From NCBI GenBank assembly GCA_015231515.1, contig JADGBM010000006.1, positions 1 to 61,498 of the forward strand: a stretch of 61,498 bases of DNA, in the 5' to 3' direction. A program made the translations under genes and the position numbers. The DNA is from Desulfobulbaceae bacterium. Its GTDB lineage: Bacteria > Desulfobacterota > Desulfobulbia > Desulfobulbales > VMSU01. This document shows, one piece after another, positions 26,704 to 35,028 of this stretch. How positions within the stretch are numbered: the stretch's first letter is position 1; every line of letters begins with the position of its first letter. Under the pieces are notes generated by a model. It saw nothing but the letters and a program-made list of their open reading frames with translations, was not told where the DNA came from and ran no database searches.

Positions 26704-27012
26704 AGCCCCTACACTGTCAGCCCAGACATCCAGAATGCTGGCATCGCGTAATGGAATGAACAGCTGATGGATCTCATCTGAAATGCCATAGGCGACGCAA
26801 AAAAACAAAATAAATATGTTCTGTCGTGATGACGGTTTTTTTTTGCCTGCATAGAGTAGTGTTAGTGCAAGAACAGCATATTCAAGGGCATGCCAAAATT
26901 TATCGTATCCAAGGAGACTAGGGGGATGGAGTTTATCGCCAGGTATGTGAGAGGCGATAAATATGGTGACCATGACACCAAGCGCAGGTAGGTAGCGAAC
27001 TCCTGATGTCAT
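26650..27012 (-). CDS. VanZ family membrane protein
   Basis: A 120-residue protein with the VanZ pattern: HIPGDKLHPP...DKFWHALEYAVLALTLLY, then ILFFCVAYGISDEIHQLFIPLRDASILDVWADSVGALLAI. Four TM helices are likely. VanZ gives teicoplanin resistance in enterococci, but in Gram-negatives the role is unknown, so no resistance should be assumed. Its 3' end overlaps the preceding membrane gene on the other strand by 54 bp. It lies after the SEC-C gene on the same strand. Confidence 0.85.
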   Translation of the reverse strand: MTSGVRYLPALGVMVTIFIASHIPGDKLHPPSLLGYDKFWHALEYAVLALTLLYAGKKKPSSRQNIFILFFCVAYGISDEIHQLFIPLRDASILDVWADSVGALLAICGWNFYHRRRRCP

Positions 27013-27044
27013 GGGGACGTTAGGCGGGGGAGGGTACTGTTCAG

Positions 27045-27551
27045 TTACTCTTTTTTGTCATCACTCAGATGAATACTGTTGAGGAGATCGGAGGAAAAGG
27101 TTTTTTCCATCTGTAGAAGGGCGTCTTTAATTGCTGCAGCAGGCAAGTTGTCATGTGTTTCTTCTTGTTGGTCGGCGTATGCGGTGGTGATGACCTTACC
27201 CTTGCTGACAACAAATTGATGCGACCAGTTTATCTCAATCGTTTCGTCTGATTCTTCAATATCCACATCAATCGTAACGCCATCTTTTGCTACAAGTACG
27301 GCATCTTTTTCTGAAAGCTCAAAGAGCCAACCATCGCCGTTGGCAGTAGATACAAAAATAAAAACCCCAATTAGTTTAATTGACTCTTTCCGGTTTACAG
27401 CTAATTCTTGAAGATGCTTAATCTCTTCGGTAACCGAAATCTTTTGTTTGGGAGCAGCAGTAGTTGTTATCGGTTTATCTTTTAAACAGCATTTTTTATA
27501 TTTTAAGCCGCTGCCACAAGGGCAGGGTTGATTGCGTCCAATTTTAGCCAT
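27045..27551 (-). CDS. SEC-C motif protein (YecA-like)
   Basis: A 168-residue protein with the SEC-C zinc-binding motif right at the N-terminus ([20 protein letters not shown]). The rest ([25 protein letters not shown]) has no family I recognise, and the C-terminus is charged. SEC-C motifs bind zinc and contact SecB or other proteins; here the motif is N-terminal rather than at the end as in SecA. It is upstream of the VanZ gene on the same strand, 32 nt away, so the two may be co-expressed. Confidence 0.8.
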   Translation of the reverse strand: MAKIGRNQPCPCGSGLKYKKCCLKDKPITTTAAPKQKISVTEEIKHLQELAVNRKESIKLIGVFIFVSTANGDGWLFELSEKDAVLVAKDGVTIDVDIEESDETIEINWSHQFVVSKGKVITTAYADQQEETHDNLPAAAIKDALLQMEKTFSSDLLNSIHLSDDKKE

Positions 27552-27867
27552 GTAAATTCACCCAGTATAGTTTTAATAATTTTTGCTAACAGTTCTGAAT
27601 ATATTCTAAACTCATAAAAATGCAAGAATGATACGACTCGTTGTGTTATTGCCTGATATAATTGTCGTATTGATTCTAATGGTTGTAAAACAACCGATGA
27701 GCTCAAGAACTTTCTCAAGAGCTTCCCCTGCGTTTCGTAATAATCTACGTCGTAACTTTAACCGAGTACTTTGGGTCAATATTTCTGATACTCACTGTTA
27801 CTGTCAACCTCAAAAACTATGAACAACAGCATTAAAAAATAAAATCTTCGCATGTTTCTCCCTTTCA
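27552..27867. other. 316-bp spacer, no clear gene
   Basis: The spacer between the SEC-C gene and the antiporter gene, both on the minus strand, holds no confident gene. A 25-codon minus-strand frame (27853 down to 27776, MRRFYFLMLLFIVFE) has a good ribosome site (AAGGGAGAAAC) and a hydrophobic start, but stops at once; it could be a leader peptide or the broken start of a lost gene. A second helical frame (27503-27718, minus) has only a TTG start and runs into the SEC-C gene. Confidence 0.4.
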
Positions 27868-29835
27868 TTAAACCTCTGAAGCTCCCGCTAATTTATTAAA
27901 TGCATTACGTTCTAATGTATTGCCAACCACCGCAACCAGGTCACCACTTTGGAAGATATAATCAACTTTAGGATTTGAATAAAACTCTTTTCCATGGACA
28001 ATACCCACAATTGACGCCCCCGTTTTGGTTCGAACGGCGGCCTCCCCTAAATTAGTATTAGCCAGGGGGCTTCCGGGTGGAATAGTTACCCATGAGATTT
28101 CCATCATGTTTCTTATGTTGCCAAGTTTTGTTAAAAGTTCATGTCCTTCTTGAGATTGATGAATTGGTGAATACAGGTTTTGTCTAACAGCGTCAGTATA
28201 TTGTTGAATAACATTTACCGGGATATCCAAATGAAGAAGCGCTTGCCGCGCAATTTCCAACCCTGCTTCCATCTCAGGCAATACAGCCATATATATTCCA
28301 CTTTCATATAATGCCCGAGTTTGATCGATACCATTAGCCCGGGCGATGATATGCAGTTTGGGATTATGCTGATGTGATTGTTGTACAATGGATTGCGATG
28401 TCGTGACCTCTGGGGTGGTAATCAGTAGCAGTTTGGCAGAATCCACCTTGGCAAGTTCAAGAACAGTTGAGTGACTTATATCACCGTAAATGACCGGATA
28501 TTTTGCCGCTTTGCATTCAAGCATTCGTTGATGATTAAACTCAATGATGACAAAAGGGATAGCGAGTTGCGAGAGGGCCTGGGCGATGTGTTGTCCTACT
28601 CGTCCGCCACCGGCAATGATAACATGCTCCTTAAGTCCGGAATGAGGGATATTCTCTGTTTGCAACTGCTCATGTATAAACAGGCGCTTCTTTAGTTTGT
28701 AAAGGGGGGCGGCCATTGCCGACGCTAAAGGGGTCAGCATCATGCTCAATACCGACACGGCCAGTATAAGAGAATACATCTCCTGGTTAATAGATTTAGT
28801 TTCAAGACCCAATCGGGCAAGCACAAAGGAAAATTCACCAACCTGAAACAAACCGAGACCGACGGCGATTGGCACAATATTGACATAGCGGAACAGCATC
28901 GCCAGCACGGAGAAAATTGCACCTTTGAAGACAGCGATGGCTAAACAGAGGGAGAGGACCTGTACCCAGTTTTGGAATAGATATATCGGGTCGAGAAGCA
29001 TACCGACCGATGTGAAAAACAAAAGACCAAAAATATCTCTGAGGGGGGTAATGTCGCTCAGGGCCTGATGACCATAATCAGACTCGCTCAAAACCATTCC
29101 GGCAACAAAGGCGCCTAAAGCAAAAGAGAGCCCGAAAAGGTATGTGGCATAGCCTACCCCTAAACCTATGGCGGTTATGGATAAAATGAAAAGCTCTCTA
29201 GAGTTCCACTGCGCGACATGGGCCAGCAACCAAGGGAGCAGCTTTCTGCCCAAATAAAACATCAAGGCCAAAAAAACTATAGATTTGATGATGGCGACGG
29301 CCAAGATAGGCAGACCGGCCTCTGGGTTACTTAGTTGAGGGAGGACAATCATCATCGGAATGACGGCCAGATCCTGGATAATAAGCATGCCGATCATTAC
29401 CCGGCTGGAAAGGGTGCCAACAAGCCCTCTGCTCATAAGAGTTTTCAGGGTCACCATGGTGCTTGAAAGTGAAATTAAGGCACCAAACCATAATGCCTGG
29501 GTTGGAGAAAATCCTAAATGTCTGCCAAGAAAAAAGCCAAAACCGATAGTGAGCAGAATTTGTATCGGGGTTCCAAAGAGGGCAATATCTCTAACCGGCT
29601 TTAACTCACTGATAGAAAACTCCAACCCAAGAGCAAAGAGAAGAAGGGCCACGCCTATTTCAGCTAGGAGTTCGATCTCATGAATATCACCAACTGTAAA
29701 TCCGCCGGTGTGTGGGCCCACTACTACCCCAGCAACGATATAACCCAGAATCAACGGTTGCTTGAGCCGCTGGGCAATAAGCGCGCCAATCAGGGCGGCA
29801 ACCACAATGATGATAATATCAGCAGCTATACCCAC
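27868..29835 (-). CDS. CPA2-type cation:proton antiporter with RCK domains (KefB/YbaL-like)
   Basis: A 655-residue membrane transporter. Residues 1-385 form about 12 TM helices of a Na+/H+ exchanger ([23 protein letters not shown]), followed by a RCK_N/TrkA-N domain ([18 protein letters not shown], Rossmann GGGRVG), and a C-terminal RCK_C domain (near 570-655). Such proteins exchange K+ or Na+ for protons, often regulated by nucleotides. The start codon is GTG at 29835. It runs away from the REP region on its right. No glutathione-linked KefF or KefG gene is adjacent. Confidence 0.92.
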   Translation of the reverse strand: MGIAADIIIIVVAALIGALIAQRLKQPLILGYIVAGVVVGPHTGGFTVGDIHEIELLAEIGVALLLFALGLEFSISELKPVRDIALFGTPIQILLTIGFGFFLGRHLGFSPTQALWFGALISLSSTMVTLKTLMSRGLVGTLSSRVMIGMLIIQDLAVIPMMIVLPQLSNPEAGLPILAVAIIKSIVFLALMFYLGRKLLPWLLAHVAQWNSRELFILSITAIGLGVGYATYLFGLSFALGAFVAGMVLSESDYGHQALSDITPLRDIFGLLFFTSVGMLLDPIYLFQNWVQVLSLCLAIAVFKGAIFSVLAMLFRYVNIVPIAVGLGLFQVGEFSFVLARLGLETKSINQEMYSLILAVSVLSMMLTPLASAMAAPLYKLKKRLFIHEQLQTENIPHSGLKEHVIIAGGGRVGQHIAQALSQLAIPFVIIEFNHQRMLECKAAKYPVIYGDISHSTVLELAKVDSAKLLLITTPEVTTSQSIVQQSHQHNPKLHIIARANGIDQTRALYESGIYMAVLPEMEAGLEIARQALLHLDIPVNVIQQYTDAVRQNLYSPIHQSQEGHELLTKLGNIRNMMEISWVTIPPGSPLANTNLGEAAVRTKTGASIVGIVHGKEFYSNPKVDYIFQSGDLVAVVGNTLERNAFNKLAGASEV

Positions 29836-29956
29836 TCAGTTTACCTCACTTCAAAGAAATAATTCACAACGACCTGTAATGCGGTCTTATAATATCAAGT
29901 ACTTACAGAATATGCAAACTGGTGTTCCAGTGTAATATTATTTAAGCAGTAAATGC

Positions 29957-30096
29957 AGAAATGAATGCAGAAATGTGCAGAAATGGAGAAATGGATTAGA
30001 AATGTAGAAATGTGAGAAATGGGTGGAAATGTGTGAGAAATGGGTGGAGAAAGAAATGGAGAAAGAAATGGGGTCAAGTCCGCTCTTGGAAAGAAA
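29957..30096 (+). repeat. Degenerate GAAATG-type short repeats next to the REP pair
   Basis: This stretch is made of about a dozen imperfect units around GAAATG (GCAGAAATG, GAGAAATGG, TAGAAATGTG, AGAAATGGGTG), and grades into the tandem REP units (AAAGAAATGGGGTCAAG). It looks like slippage or repeated insertion beside the REP element. No gene is seen in it. Confidence 0.8.
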
Positions 30097-30117
30097 TGGG
30101 GTCAAGTCCGCTCTTGG
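30070..30117 (+). repeat. Left REP-like pair of the RAYT element
   Basis: Two direct copies of GGGGTCAAGTCCGCTCTTGG lie at 30070-30089 and 30098-30117, with GAAAGAAAT-type spacers. The arms TCAAG and CTTG fold over the loop TCCGCT. The second copy contains the last codons and stop of the RAYT gene. The right-hand pair at 31113-31169 is the reverse complement, so REPs face each other across the gene. Confidence 0.85.
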
Positions 30118-31082
30118 CTCTTATGTAGTATATTCTCTATTTCCAATATAGATTTTTGTAATTTCTTATCCCCACTCAGCTTGGTTTTAATCCGCTCGAC
30201 AGCAGTACTTACCGTACTGTAATTGTTGATGCCGAAATATCGACCAACACACGGGAGCGTTTCCCGACAATGACGACGAACCAGGTAAATCCCAATATTC
30301 CGGGGAAGGTTCTCACTCCCCCGTCTTGAAGCAAAAAGATTGTCCTGATTTGTCTTGTAGTATTTACACACCGCTGCAATTACCGCGTTTGCCGTTGGCG
30401 CTAGAATCTTCGACTCTGGAACTTCGACCCGGAAGCCCAAGTGAGAGAATTTCTCCTTAATGAATTCTTTGAACGAATCGTCGCCTAGAATCGACGGCAG
30501 GTTCTTTAAAGAATAAAAACGCTTGATCTCTTCAGAGTCACCATTGCATACAAAATCGATATATGCGGCCTTCCGCCTGCTTTTTTTATCATTAAGCATT
30601 GAAAGCAAATAGGCTTTGTTCAGCCATTGCCAATTTTTCGCCGGTGACACGTAACCATGATGGCTGCTCCAAGGGTAGTCATTGAGATTTTCCACTATAC
30701 CTGCCGAAATGGGATTCCTATGAATATATCTCAGAACATCCAAGAGGTGGTTGTCTGCCTCCACAAGCACTGTCTTATAACGCCCCCGGAACAACTGTCC
30801 TTCCTTCTTATGCCGCCGATTGTACCGCTGAGTGTATATCCCGTTGATATGGCGCATACAGCGGGCTAAGTTTCCGTCCGGCGTTTGAGCCAAAATATGG
30901 TAATGGTTTGACATCAGACAGTAAGCCGATATTCTAATGTTCCAACTATCAACCGTTTCTTGAAGAACTTTGATGAATGATTTGCGATCTGCATCGTCCT
31001 CAAATATTGCTTCAGCCCTCCGGCCCCGATTCATTAAATGATACCAGGCTCCAGGATATTCTATGCGTAACGGTCTCGACAT
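30102..31082 (-). mobile_element. REP-associated tyrosine transposase (RAYT) with DnaA-like C-terminal domain
   Basis: A 326-residue HUH-type transposase of the TnpA-REP class. It starts SRPLRIEYPGAWYHLMNRG, has the HUH pair His60/His62 (SNHYHIL), a likely catalytic Tyr in INGIYTQRYN around 83-87, and YIHRNPISAGIVENLNDYPWSS. The C-terminal part (about 225-310) resembles DnaA domain IV: VCKYYKTNQDNLFASRR, then RNIGIYLVRRH and NYSTVSTAVERI. It probably cuts and moves REP hairpins as single strands. The gene is intact. Its stop codon (CGG ACT TGA) is part of a REP copy, and matching inverted copies lie upstream of its start. Confidence 0.9.
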
Positions 31083-31112
31083 AAAAAATCTATATCAACT
31101 ATAGCCATTAAA

Positions 31113-31169
31113 GTCAAGAGCGGACTTGACCCCTCACCCTGTGTTAAAGTCAAGAGCGGACTTGACCCC
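31113..31169 (-). repeat. Right REP-like pair of the RAYT element
   Basis: Two copies of GTCAAGAGCGGACTTGAC (31113-31130 and 31149-31166) form a 6-bp stem with loop AGCGGA, each followed by CCCTCACCCT. They are the reverse complement of the copies left of the RAYT gene. The tail GACCCCTCACCCT is present a third time at 31177-31189. Confidence 0.87.
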
Positions 31170-31431
31170 TCACCCTGACCCCTCACCCTTGCAAATATAT
31201 CAATATTAGTTTTGTTTGTAATGAATATTGTTTTTCGGCACAGATCAACTGGTTTGAAATCAATAGAGGTGAACATAATTTTAGAAAGATTTTTTCCTTT
31301 GAGTAAGTAGGGAAAGTTACGGTATTATCATTTATACGAAATTCTGGAGACTTTTTTCTTGATAAGGGCACTCAACATACTAATCCGGATAACCTAATTT
31401 AATAGCGAGTGTCAATTGTGAGTGGTGTTTC

Positions 31432-31908
31432 ATGAAAATATGGGTAGACGCTGATGCATGCCCGGCCGTGATTAAAGATATATTATGTAAAGCGGCAGAG
31501 CGCACTGGTGTGCAACTAACTCTTGTTGCCAATCATTTTATGCGCGTTCCGCAGTCACGTGTTGTTGGTTTTCTCAAAGTGACTGCCGGTCTTGATGTGG
31601 CCGATAATGAAATTGTGAAAAGAGTTGCGATCAACGACCTTGTTGTTACCAGCGATATTCCCTTGGCTGCCAAAGTAGTCGATCAGGGCGCGATTGCTCT
31701 TAATCCACGAGGTGAACTCTATACAGCTGAAAATGTGAGAGATAGGCTGAGTATGCGGGATTTTATGGATAGTTTGCGCGGCAGTGGAATTGATACTGGC
31801 GGGCCATCTGCCCTCAGCCAAAACGATCGAAAACAATTTGCCGGCCAGCTTGACAAAATACTGACAAAATATCTCAGCCAGAAAGGTGATGGCTCAGCCG
31901 AGCTATGA
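31432..31908 (+). CDS. yaiI: UPF0178 family protein YaiI/YqxD
   Basis: A 158-residue protein that begins [18 protein letters not shown] and contains [25 protein letters not shown] and [14 protein letters not shown], all typical of UPF0178. The fold is PIN-like with conserved Asp residues, so a nuclease activity is possible but not shown. The gene sits between the RAYT element and the PBP gene, which is convergent and ends 1 nt away. It has a plain ATG with weak upstream GTG. Confidence 0.92.
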   Translation: MKIWVDADACPAVIKDILCKAAERTGVQLTLVANHFMRVPQSRVVGFLKVTAGLDVADNEIVKRVAINDLVVTSDIPLAAKVVDQGAIALNPRGELYTAENVRDRLSMRDFMDSLRGSGIDTGGPSALSQNDRKQFAGQLDKILTKYLSQKGDGSAEL

Positions 31909-31909
31909 T

Positions 31910-34705
31910 TTATTGGCCTAATGAGTTCATTCGAATCAGTTTTTTCTCATCACAATAATATTCGACAAGCTTGTCAAACATATCATTTTTACCTGTGTAA
32001 ATCTGAATGTTGGGATTTAAAATCTGTTCTAAGGCCTCCTGGTAACTGTCAACGCCCTCGATAAAATTATAAATAGGTTCATTCCCACATTTTTTATTGA
32101 GCAGGGTGTCCATATAGGTGTTAACGTTGGCCCAATAAATATGATTATTTCTGAAGTGAGCGTTGTCCCGTTTGGCCCTGTCAACTTGAGTATCCATCAT
32201 TTTTTGAAGCTCGCTGTTAAATAGGTAGTCATAAATCTTGCCTGCAATCTGGGTTGGACCCTGGGTCGAATCGCCAACGCTTTTATAGCCCCCGGTATTG
32301 GTTGTCACGATTACAATCATTGAAATATTCTGGTCGGCGTGCTTAGCACGGTTAAGGTAGGGATTGAAATGACTTACAAATAAGGAAGTTCTGCCATTTG
32401 GGGCTGTTCCGGTTTTACCAGAAACAAGGTTTTTATGGTATTTGAACTGACTTTTCATGCTGGCACCGGAACCACGATTACAGACTTCATACAAAGCCTG
32501 CATCTCGTTTTCACGTTCTTTTTTTGAGTCAAAGAGGAGGATCTCATTCTTTCTCTCCTCGCTGTCAGCGTCAAAGATAACTTCATTATTAACCCTGATC
32601 CGCTTTACAAAGGAGGGGTGGCGGTAATAGCCATCGTAAAAAGCGTTGTAGACACCAAGCCATTGCTGAACCGGTACTTCATCTGCCCCAATGCCGAACG
32701 GCCAGTATTTTGCATTTTCGTGGTCATACTCAAGATTGATACGATCGAAACCGGAAAGCATGGCACTGCGAATTGTTGGTTTCGTGTATAAGCGAGCAAA
32801 TATAGTGTTAACGGAAAGTACCTGGGCCTCAAGGAGAGAGTAATTCCTGCCTAAATAACGGTTGTTGTTTTGTCCCTTGCCATCATATGGGTACCAGTTT
32901 CGGGGTAGCCATATCTTTTTCTCTTCCCTTTCGACATACTTGTACTCAAGAGGTTTGTCTTGAAACATACTTTGCAGGGTCGCGTTGCCTGCCAGCATTG
33001 TATAGTAGGCGATAATCGGTTTGATAGTCGAGGAAGGGGGAATTGTTGCTTTTTTATCCATCAGGTCGATAATAACCGCATGATTAGAGTCTGATTTGGA
33101 TTCTGGATCTGGCTGAACATCATCAACCGAATCACGGGAACCTTTCAAGAACTCCTTGCCGCCAATATAGGCAAGGAATCGACCTTTCTGGTTAGTAATG
33201 ATAACGCCAATGTTGAGATTCTTATAGAGGTATGTCATAAACTCTTCAAAGCTGTTGTATGGGGGTAAAATTCGTTTTTGTTCGTAAAGCTCAAGATCCT
33301 TTTTCCAGAGGGTTTCGTTTTTCCTTTCTAAGGCCTGGCGAAATGTTTTGTCTTCAATAAACTGGTTGATTATATCTTTAATTTTTTCTACCAGGTCAAT
33401 GTTGACCCCTGTTTCGATAACGACGTCACCTTTTTCATCCAGTATAAGTTTTGTACCGCTGATCTCTCTGCCTCTGACCATATAACTCCTTGATGTCACT
33501 TCTCGAATTACATTCCATGAAGTCCACTCTTCTTCACCATAAAGAGGTGATCTGAAATCACGAAAGCCGATGCGCCGAATGGACTCTTCATCACTGATCA
33601 GCCAGGATGTATGTTGTTCGGCAGAAATTTCCTTTAATGAAAGAAGGTAATTGAGGGCCATATTAATCTTGCCAATTGCACTTTTTGCATGAAAAAGTCG
33701 AGTTGGGCTAAGATCTGCAAAGCTTTTCCCTTTCCAGATATCATAAAGCGCTAATTGACGATTGTGGTTTGGAATAAAAGAGCCAATGGTAACCAGCTGC
33801 TGGTAGTTAAGTTCTGCGAGATCTTTTTTGAAATAGTTTTCGGCAGCCGAATTAAACCCATACATATTACTGCCAACTGGAACGGTGTTAATATAAAAGT
33901 CAAGGTTCAGCTCCTTGCCGAATTTTGCGACCAGAATGTACGAGAAAATTATCTCTTCAAGTTTATTGGAGATAGTACGATTTTCGTTGCCGAGTATTTT
34001 TTTTGCATTTTGCATAATGATTGTGCTGGCGCCACGTTTATCACCCATGAGGGTATCTTTTACTGCTCCGAACAGATTGATCCAGCTCACACCAGCGTGA
34101 ATAAAAAAGGAGTTGATGTACCAGGGATTTTGAGGGTGAGGAAGCAGGTAATGGTCTTCACAGGCCAGAAGCGCCATTTTTACATTGGGTGGTATGCTTT
34201 GAGTTACTTTGCGCTTACCATACGATTTAATAGTTGACCCGTTGTCGTCAACTATTTCGGCTGAGTGTGCGTATGTTTCAAGACTTTCCGGCAGGCGTGG
34301 TATTCCGGCAGTGTCGTAGAAAGCCCTGGCAAAAATAAATTCGGCAATATGCTGGGTGGGTCCAGGGATGAAATTTATAAAAAATAAGAGCAGCAAACAT
34401 ATAAAACTCCAGCGCAGAATCGAAGGTAGTCTCGAGGAAAATAGGTATAAAAACTGCCGAGCAGGACTGTCCCAGGGGAACATAGCGGTTTTTAATGGGT
34501 TGTTTTCTATGTTCTTGAGGTAGTTCTCATAACTTGATTCCAGGTGTTGGCTTTCCTTGAGCTTTTTGAGTACGACTTTCTCACTGATACCTTTGTCAAT
34601 TTCAGCAGAGGTAAATGTATGTTGAAAAGCTTTATACTTTATGGCCTGTTTCTTAAGGTCATTATCTGGCTGTTCAGGTGATTTATGGTCGTTATGTTCT
34701 GACAT
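31910..34705 (-). CDS. Class A penicillin-binding protein (transglycosylase/transpeptidase)
   Basis: A 931-residue peptidoglycan synthase. An N-terminal cytosolic part precedes a TM helix (around 100-120). The GT51 domain shows ACEDHYLLPHPQNPWY, GASTIIMQNAKKIL and YINTVPVGSNMYGFNSAAENYF. The transpeptidase domain has the nucleophile Ser559 in STIK (559-562), SVNTIF for the SxN motif, and KTGTA. The long spacing and the charged insertions differ from PBP1a/1b; it may serve a specialised wall function. It stands alone and ends 1 nt before the yaiI gene on the other strand. Confidence 0.88.
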   Translation of the reverse strand: MSEHNDHKSPEQPDNDLKKQAIKYKAFQHTFTSAEIDKGISEKVVLKKLKESQHLESSYENYLKNIENNPLKTAMFPWDSPARQFLYLFSSRLPSILRWSFICLLLLFFINFIPGPTQHIAEFIFARAFYDTAGIPRLPESLETYAHSAEIVDDNGSTIKSYGKRKVTQSIPPNVKMALLACEDHYLLPHPQNPWYINSFFIHAGVSWINLFGAVKDTLMGDKRGASTIIMQNAKKILGNENRTISNKLEEIIFSYILVAKFGKELNLDFYINTVPVGSNMYGFNSAAENYFKKDLAELNYQQLVTIGSFIPNHNRQLALYDIWKGKSFADLSPTRLFHAKSAIGKINMALNYLLSLKEISAEQHTSWLISDEESIRRIGFRDFRSPLYGEEEWTSWNVIREVTSRSYMVRGREISGTKLILDEKGDVVIETGVNIDLVEKIKDIINQFIEDKTFRQALERKNETLWKKDLELYEQKRILPPYNSFEEFMTYLYKNLNIGVIITNQKGRFLAYIGGKEFLKGSRDSVDDVQPDPESKSDSNHAVIIDLMDKKATIPPSSTIKPIIAYYTMLAGNATLQSMFQDKPLEYKYVEREEKKIWLPRNWYPYDGKGQNNNRYLGRNYSLLEAQVLSVNTIFARLYTKPTIRSAMLSGFDRINLEYDHENAKYWPFGIGADEVPVQQWLGVYNAFYDGYYRHPSFVKRIRVNNEVIFDADSEERKNEILLFDSKKERENEMQALYEVCNRGSGASMKSQFKYHKNLVSGKTGTAPNGRTSLFVSHFNPYLNRAKHADQNISMIVIVTTNTGGYKSVGDSTQGPTQIAGKIYDYLFNSELQKMMDTQVDRAKRDNAHFRNNHIYWANVNTYMDTLLNKKCGNEPIYNFIEGVDSYQEALEQILNPNIQIYTGKNDMFDKLVEYYCDEKKLIRMNSLGQ

Positions 34706-35028
34706 TATATATGGCTAATCAAGCATCGTTAGATGGTGGAATGTTGTTACGATATGAAGAAAATTGGGTTCATCCTGTCAGCAAACTAATCGACATACCT
34801 ACCTGCATGTTGAGTGAATAGTAACTATAAATTATTAAAAAGGCAAAAAATATGAAAATTTACAGATGGTTAAGTAATTTGAGCTATCAGCCGATTATAG
34901 TGTAAAGGATTTATGATGTTCGACATTTGTTTGATGAAAACAAATAAAGTATATAATGGTATTGAACTGATACCATTATATACTTTCACTCTGATTTTAT
35001 AACAGCTACATTATCAGGACAACCAATT
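34706..35028. promoter_or_regulatory. AT-rich divergent spacer before the pentapeptide gene
   Basis: This 323-bp spacer separates the PBP gene and the pentapeptide-repeat gene, which are transcribed away from each other. No gene was seen. Its key content is the perfect inverted repeat at 34946-34986 (see separate entry); the rest is A/T-rich. Confidence 0.6.
34946..34986 (+). promoter_or_regulatory. Perfect 17-bp inverted repeat containing a TATAAT box
   Basis: The arm AAAGTATATAATGGTAT (34946-34962) pairs perfectly with ATACCATTATATACTTT (34970-34986), with a 7-nt loop TGAACTG. TATAAT at 34952-34957 lies inside the left arm, with a weak -35 (TTGTTT) 18 nt upstream. It sits 42 nt before the start of the pentapeptide gene. 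It could be an operator for a dimeric repressor overlapping the promoter, or a 5'-UTR hairpin. No T run follows, so it is not a terminator. Confidence 0.75.

Noticed and set aside
26650-27012. Antibiotic resistance through VanZ
   Set aside because: VanZ-like membrane proteins are widespread and no van operon or glycopeptide target gene is nearby.
27503-27718. A 71-codon minus-strand open frame overlapping the SEC-C gene start
   Set aside because: It needs a TTG start, runs through the SEC-C gene start in another frame and shows no known domain.
29957-31189. A CRISPR-like array at the GAAATG repeats and REPs
   Set aside because: Repeats are short, degenerate and irregular, spacers are absent, and the REPs flank a transposase in inverted order. 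No cas gene is near.
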